Of a stretch of 61,072 nt of DNA, positions 1 to 9,500 are shown piece after piece. The DNA is from Salegentibacter sp. R32. Lineage in GTDB: Bacteria > Bacteroidota > Bacteroidia > Flavobacteriales > Flavobacteriaceae. Position 1 is the stretch's first letter; every line of letters starts with the position of its first letter. The DNA is taken from positions 1-61,072 of the forward strand of contig NZ_RXOM01000021.1 in assembly GCF_008692195.1 (NCBI RefSeq), read 5' to 3'. The position numbers and the translations under genes were made by a program. The notes beneath the pieces are model-generated. The model was not told the DNA's origin. It did no database searches and saw only the letters and a program-made list of their open reading frames with translations.

Positions 1-63
1 TTTAAAATGGTTCCGACAAGCTTCCTCACTATCAAAATGTGCTGTAAACGTGAATATATTCAT
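1..63 (-). mobile_element. IS1595-like transposase, 5' end only (runs off window)
   Basis: The minus strand reads from an ATG at 63 off the left edge and gives 21 residues beginning MNIFTFTAHFDSEE, with a Cys at about residue 16. The spacing of acidic and Cys residues resembles the N-terminus of IS1595-family transposases, where a zinc-ribbon helps bind the ends. Only the first 21 codons are visible, so the family call rests on recall of the N-terminal pattern, and the catalytic DDNK/DDEK part lies outside. It would be transcribed away from the mobilization module. Confidence 0.45.
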
Positions 64-588
64 ACCATTGATTTTGAAGTAAATATAAGAAAAAATATCG
101 AGTTATGAGTGTTTACGGATATTCAAATTTTTTTACTCTTATTCTGATTTATAAAGCTTATGCGGTTCTTTATACCGAAAAAAATAATACATAATTATAT
201 ATAAGTAATATTGTGAAGAGCGATTTACATTAATGGATAACATATAATAAGCTCAATTTGAATTGATCTCACATTTTTTGAACCCCTGATTATACATACG
301 AATGTTAATTTTTACTTTTAAAATATTTATATAGTCTCAATTTCATCCATTTACTTCGCTTCCGGTTGTTTTTCAATTTCAATGGTTTTTGTTGACTTCC
401 CTGCTGCTCACTGTCCCTCCCTTTTTTACTATGCAAAATACCAGTAATTGGAAGTTAGTCCAGATGGCATAAGCCAGTCATTCTTCCTTTTTATACATCT
501 TCCCTAATTCCAATTCCTGAAAACGTATCAGCATCAAAAAAGGGAACAGCTCACAGCTCTATGGGAAGTAAATCAAAAAAATATCATT
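64..588. other. Non-coding stretch with one long-range inverted repeat
   Basis: I see no convincing gene in these 525 bases. The left part presumably contains the end of the IS1595-like element, but I cannot place its terminal repeat. The only clear structure is a 14-bp sequence at 351-364 (TTACTTCGCTTCCG) whose exact inverse lies at 615-628, inside the small ORF upstream of ssb. The region probably also carries the promoter for the SSB operon, but I could not find a good TAnnTTTG box. Confidence 0.5.
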
Positions 589-711
589 ATGAAATCATTT
601 CAAAACAACAACATCGGAAGCGAAGTAAAAATCAAAAAGGAAAACGCTTCAGATATAATAAGTAAATCAATGTTTAACCTTTCTACACTAATGGTAGAAT
701 CTAAATTTTAA
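589..711 (+). CDS. 40-aa hypothetical protein upstream of SSB
   Basis: An ATG at 589 opens 40 codons (starts MKSFQNNNIGSEVKIKKENA) and stops at 709-711, five bases before the ssb start. The composition is hydrophilic and Lys/Asn rich at the N-terminus, turning more hydrophobic at the C-terminus (FNLSTLMVESKF). No signal peptide or membrane segment is visible. The tight spacing to ssb suggests co-transcription. It could be a real small protein of the mobilization module or a leader ORF; I do not recognise its family. Confidence 0.45.
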   Translation: MKSFQNNNIGSEVKIKKENASDIISKSMFNLSTLMVESKF

Positions 712-715
712 TGTT

Positions 716-1057
716 ATGAGTACGATCAAAAATCAAGTTCAATTAATCGGAAATGTGGGGAACACCCCGGAAACCATCACTTTTGACAGTGGTAAAAAAG
801 CGGTTCGTCTATCGATGGCAACCAATGAATATTACCAAAAGGATGGTGAGAAAGTGCAGGATACCCAATGGCACAATCTGATCGCCTGGGGAAATCAGGC
901 GGAGCTTATCGAAAAGTATGTCGGTAAAGGAAAAGAAATTGCCATTCAGGGAAAATTGACCTCTAGATCTTATGAAACCCAAACGGGTGAAAAAAGATAT
1001 GTAACCGAAGTGGTGGTACAGGAAATTTTATTTCTTGGAAATCAAGCTGAGGAATAA
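716..1057 (+). CDS. ssb: Single-stranded DNA-binding protein (SSB), mobile-element type
   Basis: This is a 113-aa SSB with one OB-fold. It begins MSTIKNQVQLIGNVG and carries the usual internal elements: the WHNLIAWG strand near residue 52, then the AEL...YV.KG segment and the TR.YETQ.G hairpin. The family binds ssDNA as a tetramer during replication, repair and conjugative entry. It is shorter than chromosomal SSBs because the Gly-rich linker is absent. The C-terminus (GNQAEE) is acidic but lacks the DIPF tip that recruits partner proteins. That is common in plasmid and element SSBs. It sits at the head of a mobilization and repair module, with a strong terminator just after it. Confidence 0.93.
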   Translation: MSTIKNQVQLIGNVGNTPETITFDSGKKAVRLSMATNEYYQKDGEKVQDTQWHNLIAWGNQAELIEKYVGKGKEIAIQGKLTSRSYETQTGEKRYVTEVVVQEILFLGNQAEE

Positions 1058-1066
1058 GTAAAAAAT

Positions 1067-1105
1067 AAAGAGGGCATTTCCAGTCTAAAGTAGTGCCCTC
1101 TTTTT
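1067..1105 (+). terminator. Rho-independent terminator after ssb
   Basis: A 10-bp perfect stem, AAAGAGGGCA at 1067-1076 and TGCCCTCTTT at 1094-1103, closes a 17-nt loop and is followed by further T residues. It lies 9 bases after the ssb stop. Confidence 0.85.
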
Positions 1106-1132
1106 CATTGTTAACCTTTAAAAAAAAGTCTC

Positions 1133-1582
1133 ATGAAAACCAAAGTTAATGAAATTCAAATCAGCTACCACGGAAATCAAACGATAAATAACAATTTTAA
1201 AATTGGATGTTCGCAAGATGCTGCCAAGCTGGCTTTTGAACATTGGGATCAAAACCATATCGAAATGCAGGAGCATTTTAAAATTCTATTGCTCAATAAT
1301 TCGAATATTGTTAAAGGTATTTACGAGGTTTCAAAAGGTGGGATTACCGGAACCTTAGTAGATCTTAGAATCTTATTTGCCGTTGTTTTAAAAAGTTTGT
1401 CTACAGCTATTATACTTTTACATAACCACCCAAGCGGCACTTTAAAACCTAGTGAAGCTGATCGACAGCTTACGCAAAAGATTATCAAAGCGGGAGAATT
1501 ATTGGATGTCAAAGTTCTTGATCATCTTATTATAACTCCGAATAAAGAGTATTACAGTTTTGCCGATCAGGGAGTTTTGTAA
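1133..1582 (+). CDS. radC: RadC-like JAB/JAMM domain protein
   Basis: This 149-aa protein is the short, mobile-element form of RadC, made almost only of the JAB/MPN domain. The zinc-binding JAMM signature is clear: HNHPSG at residues 97-102 followed by Asp at about 110, with an acidic residue upstream. Family members are predicted zinc metalloproteases or isopeptidases, and the DNA-repair label is historical. The N-terminal helix-hairpin-helix found in full-length RadC (about 220 aa) is absent. It is frequent next to mobilization genes and antirestriction genes of Bacteroidota elements. The gene follows the ssb terminator by 27 bases, and the start ATG is unambiguous. Confidence 0.88.
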   Translation: MKTKVNEIQISYHGNQTINNNFKIGCSQDAAKLAFEHWDQNHIEMQEHFKILLLNNSNIVKGIYEVSKGGITGTLVDLRILFAVVLKSLSTAIILLHNHPSGTLKPSEADRQLTQKIIKAGELLDVKVLDHLIITPNKEYYSFADQGVL

Positions 1583-1594
1583 ATTAAAATTTCA

Positions 1595-1795
1595 TTGATG
1601 ATCTATTTAAATTATACGAATCTCGATAGCGAAACACAGGAACACTTAATTTCAATTTCTAAAAAGGAAGTGCATCGACGTTATGGTAAAGAATTGATGA
1701 GCTATGCTCAGAAAAACCATATGAATTATGACCAACTCCTAGAAGAGGAAGCCATAAGAAACCTATATACTTATCATTTTGTATTTAAAATGTAA
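1595..1795 (+). CDS. Small conserved protein of mobile elements, 66 aa
   Basis: A 66-aa acidic and aromatic-rich soluble protein (MMIYLNYTNLDSETQEH...) starts 12 bases after radC and ends before a strong terminator, so it is very likely co-transcribed with radC. It has no cysteine pair, signal peptide or membrane segment. The predicted character is helical, with charged residues in the middle. I have seen such small ORFs beside radC in Bacteroidota mobile regions, but no function is known to me. Confidence 0.65.
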   Translation: MMIYLNYTNLDSETQEHLISISKKEVHRRYGKELMSYAQKNHMNYDQLLEEEAIRNLYTYHFVFKM

Positions 1796-1810
1796 TTGCT
1801 AAATAACAAC

Positions 1811-1842
1811 AAAAAAGCCCTTATTTAATGAGGGCTTTTTTT
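1811..1842 (+). terminator. Rho-independent terminator closing the radC operon
   Basis: AAAAAGCCCT at 1812-1821 pairs perfectly with AGGGCTTTTT at 1831-1840 around a 9-nt loop, and the T-run continues. It is 16 bases after the stop of the 66-aa gene. Because A and T runs flank both sides it could work in both directions. Confidence 0.88.
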
Positions 1843-1984
1843 AATGTTTAATAGACTGAAATTCGTATATTTAAAGCATTGGAAGATAGAAGTTTTGGTC
1901 CTTTTATTTTTTGATTTGACTTTCCTGAACGACCAAATAAATAAGTTTTAATTCGTGGTTTTTGGTGACTGCCGGAGGTTTGAA

Positions 1985-2170
1985 TTTTTGTCCCCCACGG
2001 GGACGAAAAGGAAAAGCAAGAGGATAACACGCAGAGCGGTGTTATAGCGATATGTTTCTTCTGAAATCGCCTAAGGATAGGGGGTAAGGTGATTGGTCAG
2101 ATCGTGTACTTGCCTGTTTTTGCAGCAAATACTTTCGTGAGCCTTAAATACCGGTTAATTTTTACAGCAA
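1985..2170 (+). other. Candidate oriT / relaxosome-binding region upstream of mobilization genes
   Basis: The 329 bases between the terminator and the mobilization gene hold no convincing CDS but two perfect hairpins close together: GTCCCC/GGGGAC at 1990-1995 and 1999-2004, and ATAACAC/GTGTTAT at 2024-2030 and 2039-2045 around GCAGAGCG. A purine-rich run (GGATAGGGGGTAAGG, about 2077-2091) follows. In mobilizable elements oriT usually lies just upstream of the mobilization and relaxase genes with such inverted repeats next to nic, which is the basis for this call. The nic site cannot be assigned from sequence alone. Confidence 0.5.
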
Positions 2171-2803
2171 ATGGAACCTAAACCTTTTAAAAAGTACAAG
2201 TTTTCAGCGATTAATTTTAAAAAAGATGTGGCGGATCAGTTCCGGATTTTCTCCAAGAAATTAGGGGCTTCTCATAGTGATAGTTTAAAGGCCATGCTTC
2301 GATTTTTTGACATACATCAGCTTTCTCCTTATGAATCTTTAGGGAATAATATGGATACTTTGGAGCGTCGGTTAAAAAAAAGAATGAATGCAATGATCGC
2401 TATTATTAAAGATATTGAAAAAAGGCAAACCAAACCTACTCTGGCTATGCTTCAATTGCTCTTCGAACAGGTAGCGGCTACCGATGAGAATACCCCGGAT
2501 ATTCAGGAAAGAGAATTATTCAACCCGTCTTCCTCTAAAGAAGTTCCTGAACTAAAGGTGGAAAAGGAAGCTTCAAGCCGGGAGGCTCCGGAAGTATCTT
2601 CTTGGGAAATAGCCTATCATAGTGAACAGGAGAAAAGTAAAATGCTTTATGAATTATATACGGCTATCTCATCAAATGTTCGCTACATCAAACCCGGATT
2701 AGGTAGGAATTATTTCCGTTTGGAAATGACCCCGAAACAATGGGAGAAAATTCAACAAAAAATAGAGTATGTATATCACCATCACACCACAGAAGCTCGG
2801 TAG
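2171..2803 (+). CDS. Mobilization protein, BfmA/BtgA-like accessory factor
   Basis: This is a 210-aa basic protein. The N-terminal 60 residues (KKYKFSAINFKKDVADQFR, then KKLGASHSDSLKAML) have the look of a ribbon-helix-helix DNA-binding domain. A helical region with coiled-coil character follows (LERRLKKRMNAMIAII), then a low-complexity acidic linker. Proteins of this type in Bacteroidota bind oriT and help the relaxase nick. Its stop overlaps the relaxase start by 35 bases, so the two are translationally linked. The start ATG follows the oriT-like hairpins directly. The family name is by resemblance and gene order. Confidence 0.72.
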   Translation: MEPKPFKKYKFSAINFKKDVADQFRIFSKKLGASHSDSLKAMLRFFDIHQLSPYESLGNNMDTLERRLKKRMNAMIAIIKDIEKRQTKPTLAMLQLLFEQVAATDENTPDIQERELFNPSSSKEVPELKVEKEASSREAPEVSSWEIAYHSEQEKSKMLYELYTAISSNVRYIKPGLGRNYFRLEMTPKQWEKIQQKIEYVYHHHTTEAR

Positions 2804-3803
2804 TCATTACCTGCAAAGTGCCGGTGATTTTGTAGACTATTTGGAAAAAGAAAATCAAGGGAAAACCCAAAATGAAATGGAAGCCTTTTTTGATCCATAT
2901 GATGATAAAATTTCTGCGGAAGAGGTGAAAACGTCTATTGATGAAAACACAGCTAAACTAAAGAAAAAAGAGCCTAAATTTTATTCGATCACAATCAATC
3001 CCAGCGCGAGGGAACTGGCACATATTGCTGATAATCCTTCCGCCTTAAAAGCTTATACCCGAAGCCTTATGGAAAACTATGCCAAGGCTTTTCATCGGGA
3101 AATAGATGGACGTAAAATTACTAAAGATGATATTCTCTATTTTGCAAAATTAGAACACCAGCGTAGGTATAAAGGTACCGATAGGGCTGTTCGGGAAAAT
3201 CGACCTTATATTCAAAAAATAGCTCGTTTACAACACGAGATGGTACTCATTAAAAAAGGGGAGATGGAAGGAAGTATTCAAACGAAAAAGCAAAGCATTC
3301 GAGAACTTCAGCAAAAAGCGCCGCATCAACAACAAGGGAAGATGATCGAGGAAGGAATGATCAAGGAAGGTGATCAACGCCATATTCACGTGCTGGTGAG
3401 TCGAAAAGATCGATCTAATCGGTATAGTCTTTCTCCCGGGAGTAGGTACAAAGCGTCAACAACTATGCTTCACGGGAAAGAAGTGAAGCGAGGTTTCGAT
3501 CGGGATCAATTTTTTAAAGCGGCAGAAGAAGTTTTTGATCGGAAATTTCAATACCGAAGAAATTATGTGGAAAGCTACCAAGCTCGAAATACTTTTTTAA
3601 AACATCCGGAAAGGTATTTTAAACAACTTCTTCGGCTTTCTGCACCAGAGAAGAAAATAGCTTTCCAACTGCTAAAAGAAAGAGGAGTGAAATTACCCTT
3701 AACAACTATTCCCTTAACTTCCTCACAGCTCGCCGGAAAAATTATGGCGAAGCTTAAAAAAGGGTTTACGAAAGCCATCCATTCCGGATCTATTGAATTA
3801 TGA
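2769..3803 (+). CDS. Relaxase / mobilization protein (DUF5712, MobB-like)
   Basis: This 344-aa protein begins MYITITPQKLGSHY..GDFVDYLEKEN, the signature start of the DUF5712 relaxase-like family, which fixes the start inside the preceding gene. A His pair in HIHVLVSRKD (residues 205-212) is the likely metal-binding part of the relaxase site, and several tyrosines precede it. Family members nick oriT and stay bound to the 5' end to pilot the strand into the recipient. The stop overlaps the start of the coupling-protein gene by 4 bases, so the genes form one transcription unit. No second His cluster of the classic MobA three-His type is obvious, so the exact catalytic Tyr is uncertain. Confidence 0.82.
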   Translation: MYITITPQKLGSHYLQSAGDFVDYLEKENQGKTQNEMEAFFDPYDDKISAEEVKTSIDENTAKLKKKEPKFYSITINPSARELAHIADNPSALKAYTRSLMENYAKAFHREIDGRKITKDDILYFAKLEHQRRYKGTDRAVRENRPYIQKIARLQHEMVLIKKGEMEGSIQTKKQSIRELQQKAPHQQQGKMIEEGMIKEGDQRHIHVLVSRKDRSNRYSLSPGSRYKASTTMLHGKEVKRGFDRDQFFKAAEEVFDRKFQYRRNYVESYQARNTFLKHPERYFKQLLRLSAPEKKIAFQLLKERGVKLPLTTIPLTSSQLAGKIMAKLKKGFTKAIHSGSIEL

Positions 3804-5236
3804 GTATAGATATTGCTTACCTTTTCATTTATGTAGCTCCTCTATTGTTCTTGGGAGTGATTTGTTGGGGACTCTTTACCGAAAGAAGCACCCCAAAAGT
3901 CCCTGAAAAATATCAAGTAATACTTAAGCTTCGTGGAGGGCGTTTTAAAATTCAGGATATCAGAAAAGGGGTTTCGATCATCGGAGCTGCAGGAAGCGGA
4001 AAAACCTTTAGTGTGGTTTATAATTTGTTGCTGCATTTTAGCAAGTATAAATTTTCTGGGGTGATTCACGATTATAAAGATCAGGAACTTACCGAGATTG
4101 CTCTACCTTTATTTAAAGCGGCAGGAGTGCGCTGTTATCCTGTTTCTTTTGACAGGGTTCAATACCGAATAAATCCCATCGCTCCTCGATATTTGCCGAA
4201 TGAAGAGAGTGTCAATGAAGTGGCGAAAGTTTTAATGGAGAATCTGTTAGAACAAAATCTGTCTTCAACGAGCGGAAGCAATCGTTTTTTTACAGATGCA
4301 GTGGAAGGATTACTGGCAGGACTTATCTGGAAACTGAAATCAAGGTATCCGCAGTATTGTAGTTTACCCCATCTTATCGCTGTGTTTCAGTATTTAGATA
4401 CGAAGAGTCTGGTGGCTTTTCTAAGTAGTGACCTCATCGCAAAAAGTATGGCAGGGGCATTTATCAATGGGGTTGATTCTGAAAAGCAAACCGCAGGAGT
4501 TAAAAGTACACTTGCTAATGCGTTTAAAAAAATCAGCTCTCAGAAAATGTTTTATATGCTCTCCGCTGATCAGATTCCCTTAGATATCAATGCAGTTGAA
4601 CATCACGCCGTGATTTCCATTAGTAACAATCCGCAATACGAATCTGCTTATTCCCCGATTATTGCCACCATTATTCATACCATTACCAAGCAGATGAGCG
4701 TTCGACAGCGGGAGGGATCTTTCCTATTGATGGAAGAAGCTCCCACCATCAAATTACCACATATGCACCGTATTCCAGCAACTCTTCGAAGCTATAATAT
4801 TGCTACGGTCTATGTGATGCAGGATAAGATACAAAATGATATGCTGTACGGAGAAAAGGCGAGTAAGGCGATTCTGAGTAATCTATCTTATCAGTTTTTC
4901 GGAAAGGTGAATGATCCCGATACGGCAAAGTATTATGAGCGCTTTTTTGAAATCATTAAATCTCCTACCAAGAGTGTGAGTAAAAGTAGTGGATTAACTT
5001 TACAAAGTAGGGTAACCAAAGGGGAGAAAGAGGTTTCTAAACGGAGAGCTCACGAGTTTTTTAAACTCAAAGCCGGGGAGTTTATCGCTTTTGCCGATGG
5101 TAAGGATCGAAAAATAAACTTTGATTTTCCTAAGCATACTCATGTGAATGAAGCAACGATAGACACTGTAGATCCTGAAGTAATAGGGGAATGCTACCAG
5201 AACATCTTCGCAGATGTAAAATCTATTTTTAAATAA
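3800..5236 (+). CDS. VirD4/TraG-type coupling ATPase (T4CP)
   Basis: This is a 478-aa inner-membrane ATPase. One N-terminal membrane helix lies at about residues 6-26. The Walker A motif GAAGSGKT is at 62-69, and a Walker B-like FLLMEEAP occurs around residue 310. A C-terminal RecA-like lobe follows with QDKIQNDMLYG and the sensor region. Coupling proteins carry the relaxase-DNA complex to a type IV secretion channel. It is shorter than canonical TraG (about 600-700 aa), and the all-alpha domain is small. No mating-pair genes are in the window, so the unit looks mobilizable and would borrow a channel, unless tra genes lie outside to the left. Confidence 0.85.
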   Translation: MSIDIAYLFIYVAPLLFLGVICWGLFTERSTPKVPEKYQVILKLRGGRFKIQDIRKGVSIIGAAGSGKTFSVVYNLLLHFSKYKFSGVIHDYKDQELTEIALPLFKAAGVRCYPVSFDRVQYRINPIAPRYLPNEESVNEVAKVLMENLLEQNLSSTSGSNRFFTDAVEGLLAGLIWKLKSRYPQYCSLPHLIAVFQYLDTKSLVAFLSSDLIAKSMAGAFINGVDSEKQTAGVKSTLANAFKKISSQKMFYMLSADQIPLDINAVEHHAVISISNNPQYESAYSPIIATIIHTITKQMSVRQREGSFLLMEEAPTIKLPHMHRIPATLRSYNIATVYVMQDKIQNDMLYGEKASKAILSNLSYQFFGKVNDPDTAKYYERFFEIIKSPTKSVSKSSGLTLQSRVTKGEKEVSKRRAHEFFKLKAGEFIAFADGKDRKINFDFPKHTHVNEATIDTVDPEVIGECYQNIFADVKSIFK

Positions 5237-5310
5237 TATTCTCGCAATATGCTGGATACTCGTTATTTAGGGCTTGTTAATTTTTAATTCAATCCTGACT
5301 GTTAATTTTC

Positions 5311-5341
5311 TTGTCAGAAATAGTTCATATTTATAATTTTG
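5311..5341 (+). promoter_or_regulatory. Bacteroidota-type promoter of the polymerase operon
   Basis: A TTG at 5311-5313 and TAATTTTG at 5334-5341 are separated by 20 nt and match the TTG / TAnnTTTG pattern of the Bacteroidota primary sigma factor. The Y-polymerase ATG is 35 bases downstream. I see no LexA-like palindrome over it. Confidence 0.6.
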
Positions 5342-5375
5342 GAAAAAATCCTCTTAAAAGGAAAATATCCTAATT

Positions 5376-6593
5376 ATGAATGCCAATTCAATACTTCATT
5401 TAGATCTTGATACCTTTTTTGTATCTGTTGAACGGTTAATTAATACGGAGTTATTGAATAAGCCGTTGTTAGTAGGTGGTTTGGGAGATCGTGGAGTGGT
5501 AGCGGCTTGTAGTTATGAAACCCGAAAGTTTGGTGTGCATAGTGGGATGTCAATGAAAGTTGCTCGAAATCTTTGTCCGGAAGCTACGGTGATCAAAGGA
5601 AATGCTTCTACCTACACAAAATACTCTCATCTGATTACCGAAATTATAAAATCTGAAGTGCCTTCTTTTGAGAAAGCCAGTGTCGATGAGTTTTATGCAG
5701 ATCTAACAGGGATGGATCGTTTTTTTGGTACCTATAAGTTTGCAGGAGAATTACGTCAGAAAATTATAAGGGAAAGCGGACTGCCAATTTCCTTTGGTCT
5801 CTCTCAAAATAAGGTCGTTTCTAAAATTGCTACTGGAGAGGCTAAACCCAATAATCAAAAAATAATAGAAGTAGGTACTGAAAAAGGTTTTTTAGCGCCG
5901 CTTTCGGTGAAGAAAATACCGATGGTCGGAAATAAAACCTTTCAAAAACTCGTGCATCTTGGAGTGCATTATATTCATACACTTCAAGAAATGCCTTTGG
6001 AGATGTTGGAACGCGTACTTGGAAAAAACGGTAAGCTCATCTGGCTTCGGGCGCAAGGGATTGATCATTCTCCCATTATTCCTTTTCACGAGCGAAAATC
6101 TATTTCGATGGAGCGTACCTTTAATAAAGATACCATCGATGTTATACGACTAAAAGCAACTATACAGGCGATGGCAGAGAGTTTAGCTTACCAATTACGG
6201 AACGGCAATAAATTAGCATCCACCGTGACAATTAAAATTCGCTATTCTGATTACCAGACTTATTCGAAACAAACTAAAATTCCGTATACCAGTGCCGATC
6301 ATATTTTGGTGCCTAAAGCTCTAGAACTTTTTCAAAATCTTTATCAACGCCGGGTATTGATTCGGTTGATCGGTGTTCGCTTGTCGGGAATTGTGGGCGG
6401 AAACTATCAAATTAATTTGTTTGACGATTCTGAAAAAATGCTGAATCTCTACCAATCCTTAGATAAGATTAAAAACCGCTTCGGCGAAAAGAGTGTGTTA
6501 CGCGCTTCAACCTTAGGAACACGAACTATTGGGGGCGTACAAAACCCGTTTAATGGAGAACCGCCCATTGTCTTAGCTCACCGAAAGCAATAA
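5376..6593 (+). CDS. dinB: Y-family DNA polymerase (DinB/Pol IV-like)
   Basis: This is a 405-aa translesion polymerase. The catalytic carboxylates are present: LDLDTFF with Asp10 and Asp12, and SVDEFYADL with Asp104 and Glu105. Palm, fingers and thumb follow with the helix-hairpin-helix region (KIPMVGNKTFQKL, about residue 180), then a little-finger domain. Near the C-terminus QINLFDD is a plausible clamp-binding segment. Y-family enzymes copy damaged DNA with low fidelity. It ends 2 bases before a DnaE-type gene and follows its own promoter, so the two form an operon. Such a pair on a mobilizable unit resembles ImuB/ImuC-type mutagenesis cassettes, although this protein keeps its catalytic residues, unlike ImuB. 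Confidence 0.9.
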   Translation: MNANSILHLDLDTFFVSVERLINTELLNKPLLVGGLGDRGVVAACSYETRKFGVHSGMSMKVARNLCPEATVIKGNASTYTKYSHLITEIIKSEVPSFEKASVDEFYADLTGMDRFFGTYKFAGELRQKIIRESGLPISFGLSQNKVVSKIATGEAKPNNQKIIEVGTEKGFLAPLSVKKIPMVGNKTFQKLVHLGVHYIHTLQEMPLEMLERVLGKNGKLIWLRAQGIDHSPIIPFHERKSISMERTFNKDTIDVIRLKATIQAMAESLAYQLRNGNKLASTVTIKIRYSDYQTYSKQTKIPYTSADHILVPKALELFQNLYQRRVLIRLIGVRLSGIVGGNYQINLFDDSEKMLNLYQSLDKIKNRFGEKSVLRASTLGTRTIGGVQNPFNGEPPIVLAHRKQ

Positions 6594-6595
6594 AT

Positions 6596-9500
6596 ATGTA
6601 TCTAAATTGTCATACTTGGTTTTCGTTACGCTATGGTACTTTTTCAGCAGAAGAACTGTGTCGATTAGCAAAGAGCAAGGGGATTTCAACCGTAGCGGTT
6701 ACCGATATTAATAACACTTCCGCTTGTTTGGAGTTTTTAAAAATTGCTCCATCCTACGGGATAAAGCCTTTGGTGGGAATCGATTTTAGAAATGATCATC
6801 AAGCTTTGTATGTAGGAATTGCCAAAAACCGTCACGGTTTTTTACGGTTGAACCGTTACTTGTCAGAACATCTCCATCAGAAAAAGGCTTTCTCAGTCAT
6901 CGCCCCGGAACTGGAGGATTGTTATTTTATTTATCCTTTTGAACAAGCGTTACAACTACCTGCAACCGCATTTCAACCACAGCGGTTGATTGGTGTAGGT
7001 ATGTATGATTTGAACCGTTTTAAATTCTCAAAATTTAATGCAGAGGAGTACCAACAACATTTAGTGTTTTTATCAAGTGTAACGGTTCGCCATCAAAAAG
7101 ATTTTAATGCGCATCGCTTATTACGTGCCATTGATCTGAATACTTTATTGAGCAAACTTCCTAAGACTCAACAAGCCGACAAAGCCCATCGCATGTATGC
7201 TCAAGAAGAAGTTGAAGAGCACTTTCGTGATTATCCATTTATACTTGAAAATACTCACCAACTGATTGAAGGGTGTAGGGTAGATTTTGAATTTGGTAAA
7301 GGGCTCAATCAAAACCTGAAAGTGTATACCCGAAGTCAACAGGAGGATGAGGCGCTGCTACGGAAATTATGTGATGAACGTTTAGAAAAGCGTTATCCTC
7401 ATCCTTCAGCTTATGTACATCAACGCTTGACCAAGGAACTCGATGCGATTATTCGGTTAGGCTTTGTGTCTTATTTTTTGATTAATCTGGATATCGTTGA
7501 ATATGCCCGAAGCAAAGACTATCCTTTTATAGGAAGAGGGAGTGGGGCTAATTCTATAGTGGCGTATATTCTAGGAATAACCAATGTAGATCCTATTGAA
7601 CTCGACCTTTATTTTGAACGTTTTATTAATCCCAACCGAAGTTCACCGCCTGATTTTGATATCGATTTTTCTTGGAAAGATCGTAATGATGTCACCGAAT
7701 ATATCTTTCAGCGCTATCAGCATACTGCTTTGATGGGAACCTATGTGACTTTTAAGCAAAAGGCCGTTGCTCGGGAATTGGGAAAGGTATTTGGGCTGCC
7801 TAAAGAAAATATCGATAAGCTTGCCTCGGGATATTACCACTATCAGCAGTTGGATGAATTGGAGCAACTGGTCGTGAATTATAGTGCCTATATCCAAGGC
7901 TTTCCTAACTATATCAGTGTGCATTCCGGTGGTATTCTGATTTTAAATGAAGCGGTGGAGAATTTTGCTGCCACCTTTTTACCTCCGAAAGGATTTGCAA
8001 CCATTCAAATTGATATGAATATTGCTGAAGAAGTGGGGATCCATAAGTTTGATATTTTGGCACAACGCGGATTGTCTAAAATTAAAGATGCTATTGCGCT
8101 GATCAAACAAAATCAACCGGAAGCAAAACTGCTCGATATTGAAGCTATAGAAGCGTTTAAAAAAGATGAGCAGATCAATCAACTACTTCAAGTGGGGGAT
8201 TGTATGGGCGTGTTTTATGTAGAATCTCCTGCGATGCGGGGTTTACTAACTAAATTGCAAACCGATAATTACTTGAATTTGGTTGCTGCCAGTTCGGTGA
8301 TTCGTCCGGGCGTATCTAGTGCCGGAATGAAAGAAGAATTTATTTTGCGTCACCGATTTCCTGAAAAGCGAAAAGAAGCGCATCCGGTTTTATATGAGAT
8401 TATGCCCGATACTTATGGCGTGATGGTTTACCAAGAAGATGTGATGAAAGTAGCCCATCATTTTGCCGGATTAGATCTTGATGATGCCGATGTGTTGCGA
8501 CGTGGAATGAGTGGTAAAAAAACCTCTAAAGGGCAAATGGAGCGTATTGCGGCTAAGTTTAGAAGTAACTGTAAAGCCAAGGGCTATCCTGAAGCGCTCA
8601 CCGAAGAAATATGGACGCAAATTTCTTCTTTTGCCGGTTATGCTTTTCCGAAAGGACATTCAGCTTCTTATGCCGTGGAGAGTTACCAAAGCCTTTATTT
8701 GAAATGTTATTTTCCGTTAGAATTTATGGTGGCTGCTATCAACAACGGCGGCGGTTTTTATACGGTTGAAACGTATTTACAGGAAATTAGAAATAAGGGT
8801 GGAGTAGTGCACCCTCCTTGTATTAATACAAGTGATCATCCCACGGTGATCAAGGGCAAAGCTATTTATTTAGGATTGGGATATTTAAAAGAATTAGAGC
8901 TTAAAACTATTCAGCGTATTTTAGAAAATCGAAATTTTTATGGGTCTTATCAATCTTTGGCCAACTTTTTAGAGCGCGTACCTATCGGAATAGAACAAGT
9001 GAGTATCTTAATTAAAATCGATGCCTTTCGGTTTACCGGAAAAGATAAGCACGAACTTTTATGGAATGCTCACTTTATGATTCATCAACCTCAAGTGCTT
9101 GAACATCAGGAACAGCTTTTTAGCAATCCGCCTAAGAATTTCGTATTGCCCTCTTTTGAGCATAATTTTTTAACGCAGGCTTACGATCAGTTAGCGGTTT
9201 TAGGGTTTCATTTGTTTCACCCATTTCAGCTTTTAAAACACAAGATTACCAGTAAAATGAATATCAAGCGTATTCGCAACCGCTATGTTAACCGTGACGG
9301 TTTAATGACGCTTGAACAAAACCCAAGCGTGACGATTTATGGATATTTGATCACGATGAAAGCCACTAGAACTAGTAAAGGGGAGTATATGTATTTCGGT
9401 ACGTTTTACGATTATAACTTTACGATTTTCGATACGATTCACTTTCCTAACTTGGCGGCTCAATATCCAATTCAAGGAAAAGGGATTTATCGATGTACAG

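Noticed and set aside
1848-2030. 60-aa minus-strand ORF upstream of the mobilization genes
   Set aside because: It runs through the two hairpins of the oriT-like region and has no recognisable protein features.
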